NCBI GenBank assembly: GCA_049511415.1 | Contig: JBEKYC010000012.1 | Span: 53,899-117,898, forward strand | Length of the DNA stretch: 64,000 nt | Direction: 5' to 3' | From: Bog-159 sp049511415 | GTDB lineage: Bacteria > Acidobacteriota > Terriglobia > Bryobacterales > Bryobacteraceae | In this document: positions 46,612 through 54,335 of the stretch, in pieces | Numbering within the stretch: position 1 is the first letter of the stretch | Layout of the letters: every line of letters starts with the position of its first letter | Notes under the pieces: generated by a model | Databases searched by the model: none | Told to the model about the DNA's origin: nothing | The model's input: only the letters and a program-made list of their open reading frames with translations | Program-made: the position numbers and the translations under genes

Positions 46612-47466
46612 CTATTGCTCGGGCTCCGCGAGCAAACCTGGCAGCCGGACGAAGACGAATTCGTTGCAACCCAGCGAGCCGCCGCACGTCGCTAAACGCG
46701 TCAACATGAAGCCCCGCTTGATATAGAAGTCTATGATGGCTTCCGGCCTGGCGACTTCAAACGGATAGCCTCCAACCCAGTCAATCAGGTCGCGCCAGGG
46801 CGACATACCCCGCTCCTTGCCTTCGCCACGCCACGAGGTAAACGGCCGCAGACGCAGAAAATCCTTCAGCGCGCGGCGCCACCATAACTGCACAAGCACA
46901 GGTATCGTCACCAGGAAACGAAGGCTTACAGGCAATCGGTTATAAGTCCGTTTCACGGTCCGCCAGCGACGGCTGGCGTTGCCCTGATCGTTGTAGATGG
47001 CAATGAAGAGCCTTCCTCCTCTCGCCACCAGATTGCCGGCATTTTCCAGAGCCTGCCACATCGCGCCCGTATGATGCAGCACGCCCCACGAATACACCAC
47101 GTCGAAGCGGCCTAGCCGTCCCAGATACGGCAAATCCAGAGCGGAACCTTGCTCAATCGTCCAGTCGCTGTCGCCCGCGAAGTACCGTTCCCGAAGTTCC
47201 TGCGCACACGCTACCGACTGCGGGTCATAGTCAAAAGAATGCACGCGGGCGCCCAACCGGCGGGCCGCCAGGCTGAACAGACCGCTGCCGCAGCCTATAT
47301 CCACCAGCGTGCTACCCCGTAAATCCGGGACTTCCAGCATGTGGCGGAGGGAATCCTCAGCTCTTCTTATGCGGTCCTCATTAAGGCTCGAAAGAAATCG
47401 ATGCCAATTCTCTCCGAAGGCAAAGCGCTCCCCTGCGGAAATCTCTTCTTGCGGAGTTGCGCTCAT
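46612..47466 (-). CDS. class I SAM-dependent methyltransferase
   Basis: 284 residues. SAM-binding motif 'TLVDIGCGSGLFSLAARRLG' at ~53-72, then 'VHSFDYDP' and 'FDVVYSWGVLHHTG'. The C-terminal third ('YNRLPVSLRFLVTIPVLVQL…') is basic and hydrophobic and may touch the membrane. This subgroup is common in polysaccharide clusters; the methylated group could be a sugar or a lipid. It lies 17 bases upstream of the epimerase and 40 bases downstream of the rep gene on the same strand. Confidence 0.82.
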   Translation of the reverse strand: MSATPQEEISAGERFAFGENWHRFLSSLNEDRIRRAEDSLRHMLEVPDLRGSTLVDIGCGSGLFSLAARRLGARVHSFDYDPQSVACAQELRERYFAGDSDWTIEQGSALDLPYLGRLGRFDVVYSWGVLHHTGAMWQALENAGNLVARGGRLFIAIYNDQGNASRRWRTVKRTYNRLPVSLRFLVTIPVLVQLWWRRALKDFLRLRPFTSWRGEGKERGMSPWRDLIDWVGGYPFEVARPEAIIDFYIKRGFMLTRLATCGGSLGCNEFVFVRLPGLLAEPEQ

Positions 47467-47506
47467 TCACTTAACTGTAACGCAGCAGGCCCATAGCGGA
47501 GCACTT

Positions 47507-49102
47507 TTAAGCGCTGGCGTCTATCGGGGCAAAGGGCAGCACGGCCTGTCCGGCGCGCTTGCGCAGAAGCCACTTGCTATAAGGGGGTACTTCATTTTTG
47601 GCGAGATCCAGCAGAATCAGGTCAGTTACTTCGCGTTCGCGCATATCCGGCGCGATCCTCTCCAGGCGGCCCTCTCGCCGCAGCAGTTCTGATTTCTCTT
47701 TCGAGAGTACCTGCTTGGAAGTATCACTGAGTTGTTCAAACAGCGTTTGCGCCATCGCTTGACGAAACTGCTCGTACTCCATGATCATGCCCCGCTCTTC
47801 CGCCTCTTGACTCTGGCGCAGGATAGACCGTTCGCGTTGCCGGTAGCGCTCCTTGGCGGCCGCCTCCGTGTGCTCATCCACAAAACGGCGGCGCGCTCCC
47901 GGATCCTTCACGATTCTTACCAGCAGTCCAGCGGCGTTTTTAAGATTCTGGCCGCTCCGCTGCTTCTGCCTGCATATGTCGAGTGCCATCTCGCACCAAT
48001 CTAGTAACTCCTGCCCTTCGCCTCCGCCCGCTCCCATATCCAGAGCGCGTGAAACATAACTGGATGCGACATGCGGCAAAACGCCTTCCTGCTTCATGGC
48101 AAGCACAAGGTGCGCGGCACGCTCTAAAGCGTATAACTGTTCCGGTGTTTGAGCGGCTGCGGCCCAGCCGGCCGCCGATTTATACGCAAAACCTGCCTTC
48201 TCCAGCGTGTTTTGACAATGCGATCGAGTCAATTCGGGGGAGTTGGTGGTTTGTAACATCAAACTTTTACGCTCAGGCACATAGGAGGGGTGTCTATGCA
48301 GTGCTATGCGCCATTCCTCTGCGGAAATCACGTTATAAGAACCTAGCACCTGTATCCGGATTAACTGATCGAATGCAGGTTCAAGCGTCTGCATAAGCCG
48401 TGAAAAATAGTGGGGCGGATTCAGTATCCCGACGTGCTCCATGGCAAGCTTGCGGGCATCCATTACGATCAGATCCGTTTTCTCAAAGGCTACGGCAAAG
48501 AACCGGTATAAGTGCTTGGCCGTAATTCCGTCCAGCTCCATATAGCGGCCTGCGTCAAGGACCCGAAAAAAACCGTTATTGATGGATTGGATCAGTTTGT
48601 CGGTCCATGTAATGCTGCCCGTGCAACGCCCGGTTTCGCGGTCCAGCAAGAAACTGGCTTCCTGGAAAACATTGCTCCATTTCACTTCTTCCTGCTGGTC
48701 GGTCGCGGTAAGCGCCCGGAAGCGCAGCGGAATAAAGCGGTCCATGGCAAGCTTCAGGCGTTGGTAGAACTTGCCATGCACGGAGTTGATGTTCAACATC
48801 CGGGCGATTTCGCGGCCGCTGAATGTGACCGTCTTGGCGAAGTTATTGCGGAAAGTCAGGACACCCAGAACAACGAAAATATCGAGGTCCTGTTCGGTCG
48901 GTAAACCAAGCTCGTTGTTGCCCTGAATTTGCCAAACGACTTCCATTTCACTTCCATTCGGTAGGACTTTGGTGCCCTTGATCTCGATCTTTCCAATCCT
49001 CTTGCCGACTCTGCGCTCGAGAACCGCAAAGGGGATGGCCGCGAGATTCTCTTCCTCGACCGACAGGTTGACTAACGCGGGTTTTGGGTTTGGTTTGGTC
49101 AC
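47507..49102 (-). CDS. repA: RepA-type plasmid replication initiator (RPA family)
   Basis: 531 residues from a GTG at 49102 with TGAGG upstream. Residues ~15-260 match the replication initiator protein A family (PF10134-type): 'NLAAIPFAVLERRVGK', 'LPTEQDLDIFVVLGVLTF', 'VTFSGREIARMLNI', 'KFYQRLKLAMDRFIPLRF' and 'RETGRCTGSITWTDKLIQSI'. Such proteins bind iterons and open the origin of plasmids and some secondary chromosomes. The C-terminal half is helical and charged (~400-500) and less conserved. Directly upstream lie iteron-like repeats, an AT-rich stretch and a DnaA-box-like site. No parA/parB or mobilisation genes are visible in the window. Confidence 0.85.
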   Translation of the reverse strand: MTKPNPKPALVNLSVEEENLAAIPFAVLERRVGKRIGKIEIKGTKVLPNGSEMEVVWQIQGNNELGLPTEQDLDIFVVLGVLTFRNNFAKTVTFSGREIARMLNINSVHGKFYQRLKLAMDRFIPLRFRALTATDQQEEVKWSNVFQEASFLLDRETGRCTGSITWTDKLIQSINNGFFRVLDAGRYMELDGITAKHLYRFFAVAFEKTDLIVMDARKLAMEHVGILNPPHYFSRLMQTLEPAFDQLIRIQVLGSYNVISAEEWRIALHRHPSYVPERKSLMLQTTNSPELTRSHCQNTLEKAGFAYKSAAGWAAAAQTPEQLYALERAAHLVLAMKQEGVLPHVASSYVSRALDMGAGGGEGQELLDWCEMALDICRQKQRSGQNLKNAAGLLVRIVKDPGARRRFVDEHTEAAAKERYRQRERSILRQSQEAEERGMIMEYEQFRQAMAQTLFEQLSDTSKQVLSKEKSELLRREGRLERIAPDMREREVTDLILLDLAKNEVPPYSKWLLRKRAGQAVLPFAPIDASA

Positions 49103-49173
49103 GTGAATGGCCTCAGAACACGAAGTGCATCCTCTGTTTTTGTAACATTAGTCCGCGAGATTGTTCTAGCGAT

Positions 49174-49190
49174 TTACGGTGAGACACACG
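49174..49190 (-). repeat. iteron-like repeat R8
   Basis: Minus-strand CGTGTGTCTCACCGTAA, 14 of 17 matching R1. It lies 71 bases upstream of the repA start and may act as an autoregulatory site. Confidence 0.55.
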
Positions 49191-49276
49191 GACGGAGGCG
49201 TTGTTTATTGGCAGACACACGCCAAACCAACCAAAACCAGCACTCTGGCTTGGAGGCGGGCTATCGTTGGTAATCT

Positions 49277-49285
49277 TTATCCAAA
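49277..49285 (+). promoter_or_regulatory. DnaA-box-like site
   Basis: TTATCCAAA differs from the consensus TTATCCACA by one base. A single nonamer of this kind could occur by chance; its position between repA and the AT-rich block is what makes it relevant. Confidence 0.4.
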
Positions 49286-49326
49286 CCATAAACCATTCCA
49301 TATACGTGGCTTGCGAATTGTGGACG

Positions 49327-49373
49327 AATAAATATAAGTAATTTTATTTTCAATAAGTTAACAGTACTTTAAG
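49327..49373. other. AT-rich stretch, candidate DNA-unwinding element
   Basis: About 47 bases made almost entirely of A and T with runs such as AATAAATATAAGTAATTTTA, directly to the left of iterons R1-R3. It stands out strongly from the GC-rich surroundings. Confidence 0.6.
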
Positions 49374-49385
49374 TGGTCTATGACG

Positions 49386-49444
49386 CGTGTGTTTGAGCGT
49401 AAATGCCGTGTGCTTGAGCGTAAGCATTGTGTGCCTCGCCGTAA
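49386..49444 (+). repeat. iteron-like repeats R1-R3, 21-bp period
   Basis: R1 CGTGTGTTTGAGCGTAA (49386-49402), R2 CGTGTGCTTGAGCGTAA (49407-49423) and R3 TGTGTGCCTCGCCGTAA (49428-49444). R1 and R2 differ at one base; R3 keeps 12 of 17 of R2. Starts are exactly 21 bp apart, two helical turns, as in many plasmid iteron arrays. Confidence 0.8.
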
Positions 49445-49481
49445 TGGTAGCCGAACCCACTCTAAACACTGGACTTCTTGA

Positions 49482-49498
49482 GATGTGCTTGCGCATAA
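49482..49498 (+). repeat. iteron-like repeat R4
   Basis: GATGTGCTTGCGCATAA matches R2 at 13 of 17 positions and has the same orientation. The flanking GCAT that follows R2 also follows here. Confidence 0.55.
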
Positions 49499-49562
49499 GC
49501 ATAGTAAACGATCTATTTTCATGAAGTTGCGCCAAAGATCATAGGGTCTCGCAAGCTGTCTC

Positions 49563-49611
49563 TTACGATCAAACACGTGCATAGCGCTTCTTTTTTACGA
49601 TCAAGCACGTG
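49563..49611 (-). repeat. inverted iteron-like repeats R5 and R6
   Basis: TTACGATCAAACACGTG (49563-49579) and TTACGATCAAGCACGTG (49595-49611) differ at one base. Their reverse complements match R1 and R2 at 14 of 17. They are 32 bp apart, about three helical turns, and point toward R1-R4. Confidence 0.75.
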
Positions 49612-49690
49612 TGGAGGTATGCCTGTTTACCGGCAGCCACATGCGGAGTGGCCGGCGATTACGGTAAAACTCATACTCCGAAGGGTCCCA

Positions 49691-49707
49691 CACGGGCTTA
49701 ATCGTAA
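49691..49707 (+). repeat. iteron-like repeat R7, overlapping the 3' end of asnB
   Basis: CACGGGCTTAATCGTAA matches the reverse complement of R6 at 15 of 17 positions. It runs across the asnB stop codon, so the origin and that gene physically overlap. Confidence 0.6.
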
Positions 49708-51584
49708 GCATGCACAGCCGCGACCGGTTGCTGAATCTCCCGGAACCACAGTTCCAGCATCAGGAGGGACCACAACCAGTGGGAGTTGTCGCGCCGGCCA
49801 TTGTCGTGCTCGGCTAGCATGTGACGGACAAAATCCGGCGATACGATACCGCGGCCGGTAAACGTCGAACTGGTTAAGTGGTCCCAAAGAAAAGTGCGCA
49901 AGACACCCCGGAACCAAAGCGACAAGGGGACGCCAAAACCCATTTTAGGGCGGCTCAACAAAGAAGTCGGGAGCCGATCGCCCAGAGCCCGCAGAAGAAT
50001 ATATTTGCCCTTCCCATTGCGGATCTTCCACGCGTGAGGTATGGAGGCAGCCATTTCCGCAAGCTCGTGGTCGAGCACCGGGCATCGTACTTCCAGAGAG
50101 TTTGCCATGGAAGCGCGATCCACCTTCGTCAACATGTCCCCTGGCAGGTATTGCGTGGTCTCGAAGTACAGAGCCTGCGAGAGCAGGTCCGCGTCTCCGG
50201 GCAACAGGAAGTCCGCGAATGTACGCGTGAGATAGGCAGCATCCCCAGGTAGCATCCACGCGGGCGCGAGAAGCTCTTCACGCAGCAGGCGAGGCGCGAA
50301 ATTGCTTTCAAAATAGCGCTCGAGGGCTGACGAGCAGCCCAGCATGTGCAGATAGTTTTTGCCATAAGCGGAGTATGGCAGGCGCTCGGCGGCCCAGGAC
50401 GAGAGTGCGCGTAGGGCGCGCGGCACCCGGTCGAAACGGCGCAACTTCTCCAGCGCCTGGAAGCGATCGTAACCGGCGAACAGCTCATCGCCGCCATCGC
50501 CGCTCAAAGCAACCTTGACATGCTGGACGGCGAACTCGGAAACGATAAACGTGGGGATTGCCGAAGAATCACCGAACGGTTCGTCAAAATGGTGCACCAG
50601 GCGCGTCACCAGATCGATGGCATCCGGTCGCACGACAATCTCGTGATGATCGGTATGATACTGGCGGGCCACCAGCGCCGCATAGTGCAGTTCATTAAAG
50701 GCGCTTTCTTCAAAACCGATGGAGAACGTACGCACCGGCTCGGGGGAGGCCAGCGCCATAGAGGCTACAACTGAACTGGAATCGATGCCGCCGCTTAGGA
50801 ACGCTCCCAGCGGGACATCGGCGATCATGCGGATACGGACCGACTCGTCGAATTTTTCCCGCAAGCGCCGGCACGCATCAGCCTCGGAGAAATCCGGGGG
50901 CGTCTCGGCAACCGGGGCGGGGAATTGCCAATAACGTCCCTGGCGCACGCTGCCGTCCGCATCGTACGTCAGCCAGGAACCCGGGGGTAGCTTGCGCACG
51001 CTCTTCAGGCAACTGAGCGGCTCCGGGATGTAGGTGAATTGAAAGTAAAGACGCAAGGCTTCGGAGTCGAGCTCATCGGGCACACCGGCCGTGCGAAGAC
51101 ATTTCAATTCACTGCCGAAATAAAGGCCCTCCGGCAAGACGGCGTAATACAGGGGCTTCTTTCCGAAACGGTCGCGGGCCAGGAATATCCGCCGGCGGGT
51201 TGCGTCCCATATCGCGTAGGCGAACATACCCCGCAGGCGCTTGATTCCATCGGCGCCCTCCTGCTCGTAGAGATGTACCAGCGTTTCGGTATCGCTGTTG
51301 GTTGTAAACTGATGACCGCGCCCCATCAGGTCCTGGCGGAGCTCCTGGTAATTGTAGATCTCGCCGTTAAAGACCACCCAGACAGACCCGTCCTCATTGG
51401 ACATGGGCTGATGGCCGGTGCTGAGGTCGATAATACTCAGCCGCCGCATACCGATGGCGCAGCCGCCCTCGACATGGTAGCCTTCGTCATCCGGACCGCG
51501 ATGCCGGATCTGATCGCACATGGCGCGGATCAAGCTCTGATCCGCCTTTTGTCCACGTAAGTAGAACCCCGCAATCCCGCACAT
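49698..51584 (-). CDS. asnB: glutamine-hydrolysing asparagine synthetase-like amidotransferase
   Basis: 628 residues from the ATG at 51584. The start is fixed by Cys2 ('MCGIAGFYL'), the glutaminase nucleophile of class II amidotransferases. The N-terminal half has 'RHRGPDDEG', 'SIIDLSTGHQPM' and 'VFNGEIYNYQEL'; the synthetase half has the ATP loop 'FLSGGIDSSSVVA' and 'LSGDGGDELFAGYDRF'. In polysaccharide clusters such proteins amidate uronic acids or other acids, as WbpS does for O-antigen, rather than make asparagine. That role fits the context but is inferred. It is divergent from the GT4 at 51651, with 66 bases between. Confidence 0.9.
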   Translation of the reverse strand: MCGIAGFYLRGQKADQSLIRAMCDQIRHRGPDDEGYHVEGGCAIGMRRLSIIDLSTGHQPMSNEDGSVWVVFNGEIYNYQELRQDLMGRGHQFTTNSDTETLVHLYEQEGADGIKRLRGMFAYAIWDATRRRIFLARDRFGKKPLYYAVLPEGLYFGSELKCLRTAGVPDELDSEALRLYFQFTYIPEPLSCLKSVRKLPPGSWLTYDADGSVRQGRYWQFPAPVAETPPDFSEADACRRLREKFDESVRIRMIADVPLGAFLSGGIDSSSVVASMALASPEPVRTFSIGFEESAFNELHYAALVARQYHTDHHEIVVRPDAIDLVTRLVHHFDEPFGDSSAIPTFIVSEFAVQHVKVALSGDGGDELFAGYDRFQALEKLRRFDRVPRALRALSSWAAERLPYSAYGKNYLHMLGCSSALERYFESNFAPRLLREELLAPAWMLPGDAAYLTRTFADFLLPGDADLLSQALYFETTQYLPGDMLTKVDRASMANSLEVRCPVLDHELAEMAASIPHAWKIRNGKGKYILLRALGDRLPTSLLSRPKMGFGVPLSLWFRGVLRTFLWDHLTSSTFTGRGIVSPDFVRHMLAEHDNGRRDNSHWLWSLLMLELWFREIQQPVAAVHAYD

Positions 51585-51650
51585 TTGAATCGAGAGAGAC
51601 CTGCCCTTACTGTAGCATTGGCGCCTGGTGGGAACTATCATTGAAGTTAC

Positions 51651-52751
51651 ATGTCTGCGCCGACTCCCGTCCTGCTGATGGTGCGCGAACTGAACCTGGG
51701 CGGCAGCGAGCGGCAGATGACGGAAATGGTCAAAGCCCTGGACCGTTCGCGCTTCGATCCGCGAGCCGGCTGTTTCCGCCCGTCGGGAATCCGCGATGAC
51801 GAGCTGCGAGCAGCCGGTGTCCCTGTCGTGCATTTCCCGGTTCCCTCGATGTACAGCATAAAAGGCGCCTGGAGCATCGGCGCGTATATACGGGAACAGA
51901 GCATACGGCTCGTGCATACGTTCGACACGCCGGCCAATGTGTACGGTGTGCCCAGTGCCCGGATGGCGGGTTGCCCGGTGGTTATATCCAGTCAGCGCGT
52001 GCACCGGTCCCTGTGGCCCGCGGTCCAACGGCAGGCGTTGCGGCTCACCGATCGCATGGTGGACGGAATCGTCGTGAATTGCGAATGCATGCGCCGCCAT
52101 ATGCGTGACGAAGAGAAGGCGCCGGCCGAGATGATCCACCTCTGTTACAACGGCATTGATACCAGAATCTTCACGCCAGTCCGCGGCGAGCGGCCCATGG
52201 CAATCCGCGACGCCGCCTTGGTGATCGGAGTAGTATGCGGACTAAGGCCCGAAAAAGGCTTAGAGACGCTTCTGGAGGCTTTTGCCGCCGTGCGCGGCCT
52301 GCAACCCGGCATGAAGCTGGCGATTGTCGGCAGCGGACCATGCGGCGCGGCCCTGCAACATCACGCGCAGGCGCTCGGCATTCTACCGGACTGTGTTTTC
52401 GAGCCGGGAACGTCCGATGTCGCGAACTGGCTTAACGCCATCGACATCTTCGTGCTGCCTTCGCTGTCCGAGGCGCTGTCGAATGCCTTGATGGAAGCCA
52501 TGGCGTGCGGGTGTGCCGTGGCCGCCACGCGCGTAGGCGGGAATCCGGAGCTGGTCGCGCATGGCGAGACTGGCATGCTGTTTGAGCCGCGCGACGTCGC
52601 GGGTCTCGCCGGAATTCTGCGGTGGCTGGTCACAGAGCCGGGACTGCGCTGCGAGCTGGCGCGGAAGGCCGCGCGCTTCATCCATGACCGCTTTTCTCTG
52701 GCCGCCGCGGCGCGCCGGATGGGTGAGATCTACTCCTCGCTGCTGGCGTGA
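51651..52751 (+). CDS. glycosyltransferase, family 4
   Basis: 366 residues. GT-B fold: 'LLMVRELNLGGSERQMTEMV' at the N-terminus, 'LVHTFDTPANVYG', 'VVCGLRPEKGLETLLEAF', 'LAIVGSGPCG', and the EX7E motif in 'LPSLSEALSNALMEAMACG'. Length is typical. It likely adds one sugar of the local glycan in the cytoplasm. It ends at the base before the stop codon of the convergent barrel gene. Confidence 0.9.
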   Translation: MSAPTPVLLMVRELNLGGSERQMTEMVKALDRSRFDPRAGCFRPSGIRDDELRAAGVPVVHFPVPSMYSIKGAWSIGAYIREQSIRLVHTFDTPANVYGVPSARMAGCPVVISSQRVHRSLWPAVQRQALRLTDRMVDGIVVNCECMRRHMRDEEKAPAEMIHLCYNGIDTRIFTPVRGERPMAIRDAALVIGVVCGLRPEKGLETLLEAFAAVRGLQPGMKLAIVGSGPCGAALQHHAQALGILPDCVFEPGTSDVANWLNAIDIFVLPSLSEALSNALMEAMACGCAVAATRVGGNPELVAHGETGMLFEPRDVAGLAGILRWLVTEPGLRCELARKAARFIHDRFSLAAAARRMGEIYSSLLA

Positions 52752-54110
52752 TTACCAAAGCACCAGCGGAATATCTCCCGGAGCAAATGTCAAACCCACC
52801 GTGGCGCGGTACTCGGTATGCTTGAACATCGAGTTACTGGCGATGTCATAGTGGCGCGTATCGAAACGCAAGACGGAATGCAAGCCCTTGCCCAGATCCC
52901 TGGTGAAACCGCCCCCGCCGCCATAGGAGCTGTAGGCGCCAAAATTCTGCCCCAGCGAGGTCATCCGTCCGTAGCTTCCGTCGACTCCGAAATTCCAGTG
53001 CCGGACACCGGAATAACTGTAAGAAGCAGTTCCAATGTTATTCCTGGAGCTGACGAACACCCCATTGCCGGGCACCACACTATCCGAATATTGCAGCGCC
53101 AACTGGGAGCGGCGGAAGCTGTCCGACAAGCGGGCTTGAACGTCGGGCAGGTAGTTCGATTGATAGGTGGCCTGAATGCCGGTGGAAACGCCCAACAGAG
53201 CCGCTATGGCGGGATCCAGCGGAACTAGCGCCAGGCTCGAACTGGCGACATGCGCGCCGCCAACGCGCGTGGAGAACTGCACGCGGGAAGAAAGCCGGGT
53301 ACTGTAGTTGAGGCCGACTGAGTTGATTTGCGTGTCGCCGAAGCCTCTGGTGTACTGATAGTAGGTGAAGCGATAGTCTACGCCCAGCGTGGAACGGCGG
53401 GTGAATCGATATTCCATATCGGCCCGGGCGACGCCCGTCGTAACGCCATAAAGAGCGGACGACTGGCGCCGCACGACACTCCCCTCGCCTCCGAGGTTGA
53501 AGGATAGCCGGGCTGATTTGTGGTAAGTAAAGTCCGCGGACGTTCCCACGAAGATGACCCGGTTGTCGAAAATGTCGCTTTGCGGAAGCGCCAGGTAATT
53601 GGGGTCGAGAGCGCCGAGCGTGGAAGAGAGAAAATAATTGCGGGAATAAACGCCGCCGTCCTCACGCAATGTAAACGTGACGCGCTTGCTGGGCCGATGG
53701 GTAAGAATGAGAGCCAGGAACTGATCGGTGCCGTCCCAATACGTTGCGTCCGGGTAATGACGAAAATCGCCCCGGTAATCCAGCGCCAGGGTGGTGTGCT
53801 TCCAGGAGCGGTAAGTGTATGCTCCCAGGTTTGCCTCCACGCCGTAAAGGTTACTCGAGGGGATCGTGCCGGTGGAGGTCACCGAAACCGGCACCAAGCC
53901 GGTATCGTAGATGGCGCTTACGCCGATGTAAGGCCGGAAAGCCACGGGCGCTTCGGTTTGCGCGCCGGGGGTTTCTCCACGGCTCAAGATGGCTGGTCCG
54001 CTATACTCCTCGCCGGAATCGGTTTGCGCGGAGCCGGACTGTGCCGGGTCGGACTGCGCGAATAGCGATAGGCAGCAGCCGCAAAAAATCATGGTTCGAA
54101 CAAGCAGCAA
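52752..54110 (-). CDS. outer-membrane beta-barrel protein of the polysaccharide locus
   Basis: 452 residues from a TTG at 54110: GGAGG lies 5 bases upstream of it, whereas the ATG at 54092 has no such site. There is a short signal sequence (to ~'LFAQSDPAQ'). The rest is a repeat of amphipathic beta-strands rich in Tyr, Arg, Ser and Gly ('DYRGDFRHYP', 'GVDYRFTYYQYTRGFGD', 'FDTRHYDIASNSMF') and ends in Trp ('DIPLVLW'), a barrel-assembly signal. No family name is assigned. Barrels of this size often sit in exopolysaccharide clusters and are thought to aid export. Confidence 0.75.
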   Translation of the reverse strand: MLLVRTMIFCGCCLSLFAQSDPAQSGSAQTDSGEEYSGPAILSRGETPGAQTEAPVAFRPYIGVSAIYDTGLVPVSVTSTGTIPSSNLYGVEANLGAYTYRSWKHTTLALDYRGDFRHYPDATYWDGTDQFLALILTHRPSKRVTFTLREDGGVYSRNYFLSSTLGALDPNYLALPQSDIFDNRVIFVGTSADFTYHKSARLSFNLGGEGSVVRRQSSALYGVTTGVARADMEYRFTRRSTLGVDYRFTYYQYTRGFGDTQINSVGLNYSTRLSSRVQFSTRVGGAHVASSSLALVPLDPAIAALLGVSTGIQATYQSNYLPDVQARLSDSFRRSQLALQYSDSVVPGNGVFVSSRNNIGTASYSYSGVRHWNFGVDGSYGRMTSLGQNFGAYSSYGGGGGFTRDLGKGLHSVLRFDTRHYDIASNSMFKHTEYRATVGLTFAPGDIPLVLW

Positions 54111-54335
54111 AAGGGCCTCCGGGATCTCTTTAGGAATCAGGAATCAATCATCCACTCTGACTCTCTGCTGGCTGCGGTGTCAAGCGGAGCGTGCGGCGCG
54201 TAGACTATCGGATGCCCAAAGGCATCGACCGAAGATATGCATGTACCAGTACAGTCTGGAAGCAGTTGAAACTAAGAGTCTTGACTTGAAACAAGAGGTG
54301 CGCAACCATCAAAAGGGTAGCCGGAGGTTTCGCGC

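Larger units (their letters stand above)
49174..49707. other. putative iteron-type replication origin
   Basis: This ~530-bp region, longer than any other gene-free stretch nearby, has eight copies of a 17-bp motif, consensus C(G/A)(T/C)GTG(T/C)TTGA(G/T)CGTAA, in both orientations. It also contains an AT-rich block in otherwise GC-rich DNA and a one-mismatch DnaA box. It lies between repA and asnB. The arrangement (initiator, DnaA box, AT-rich region, phased iterons) is that of iteron-controlled replicons. Function is inferred. Confidence 0.75.

Noticed and set aside
49627..49643. A further iteron-like match (TTACCGGCAGCCACATG)
   Set aside because: It keeps only about 11 of 17 positions on the minus strand, too few to separate from chance.
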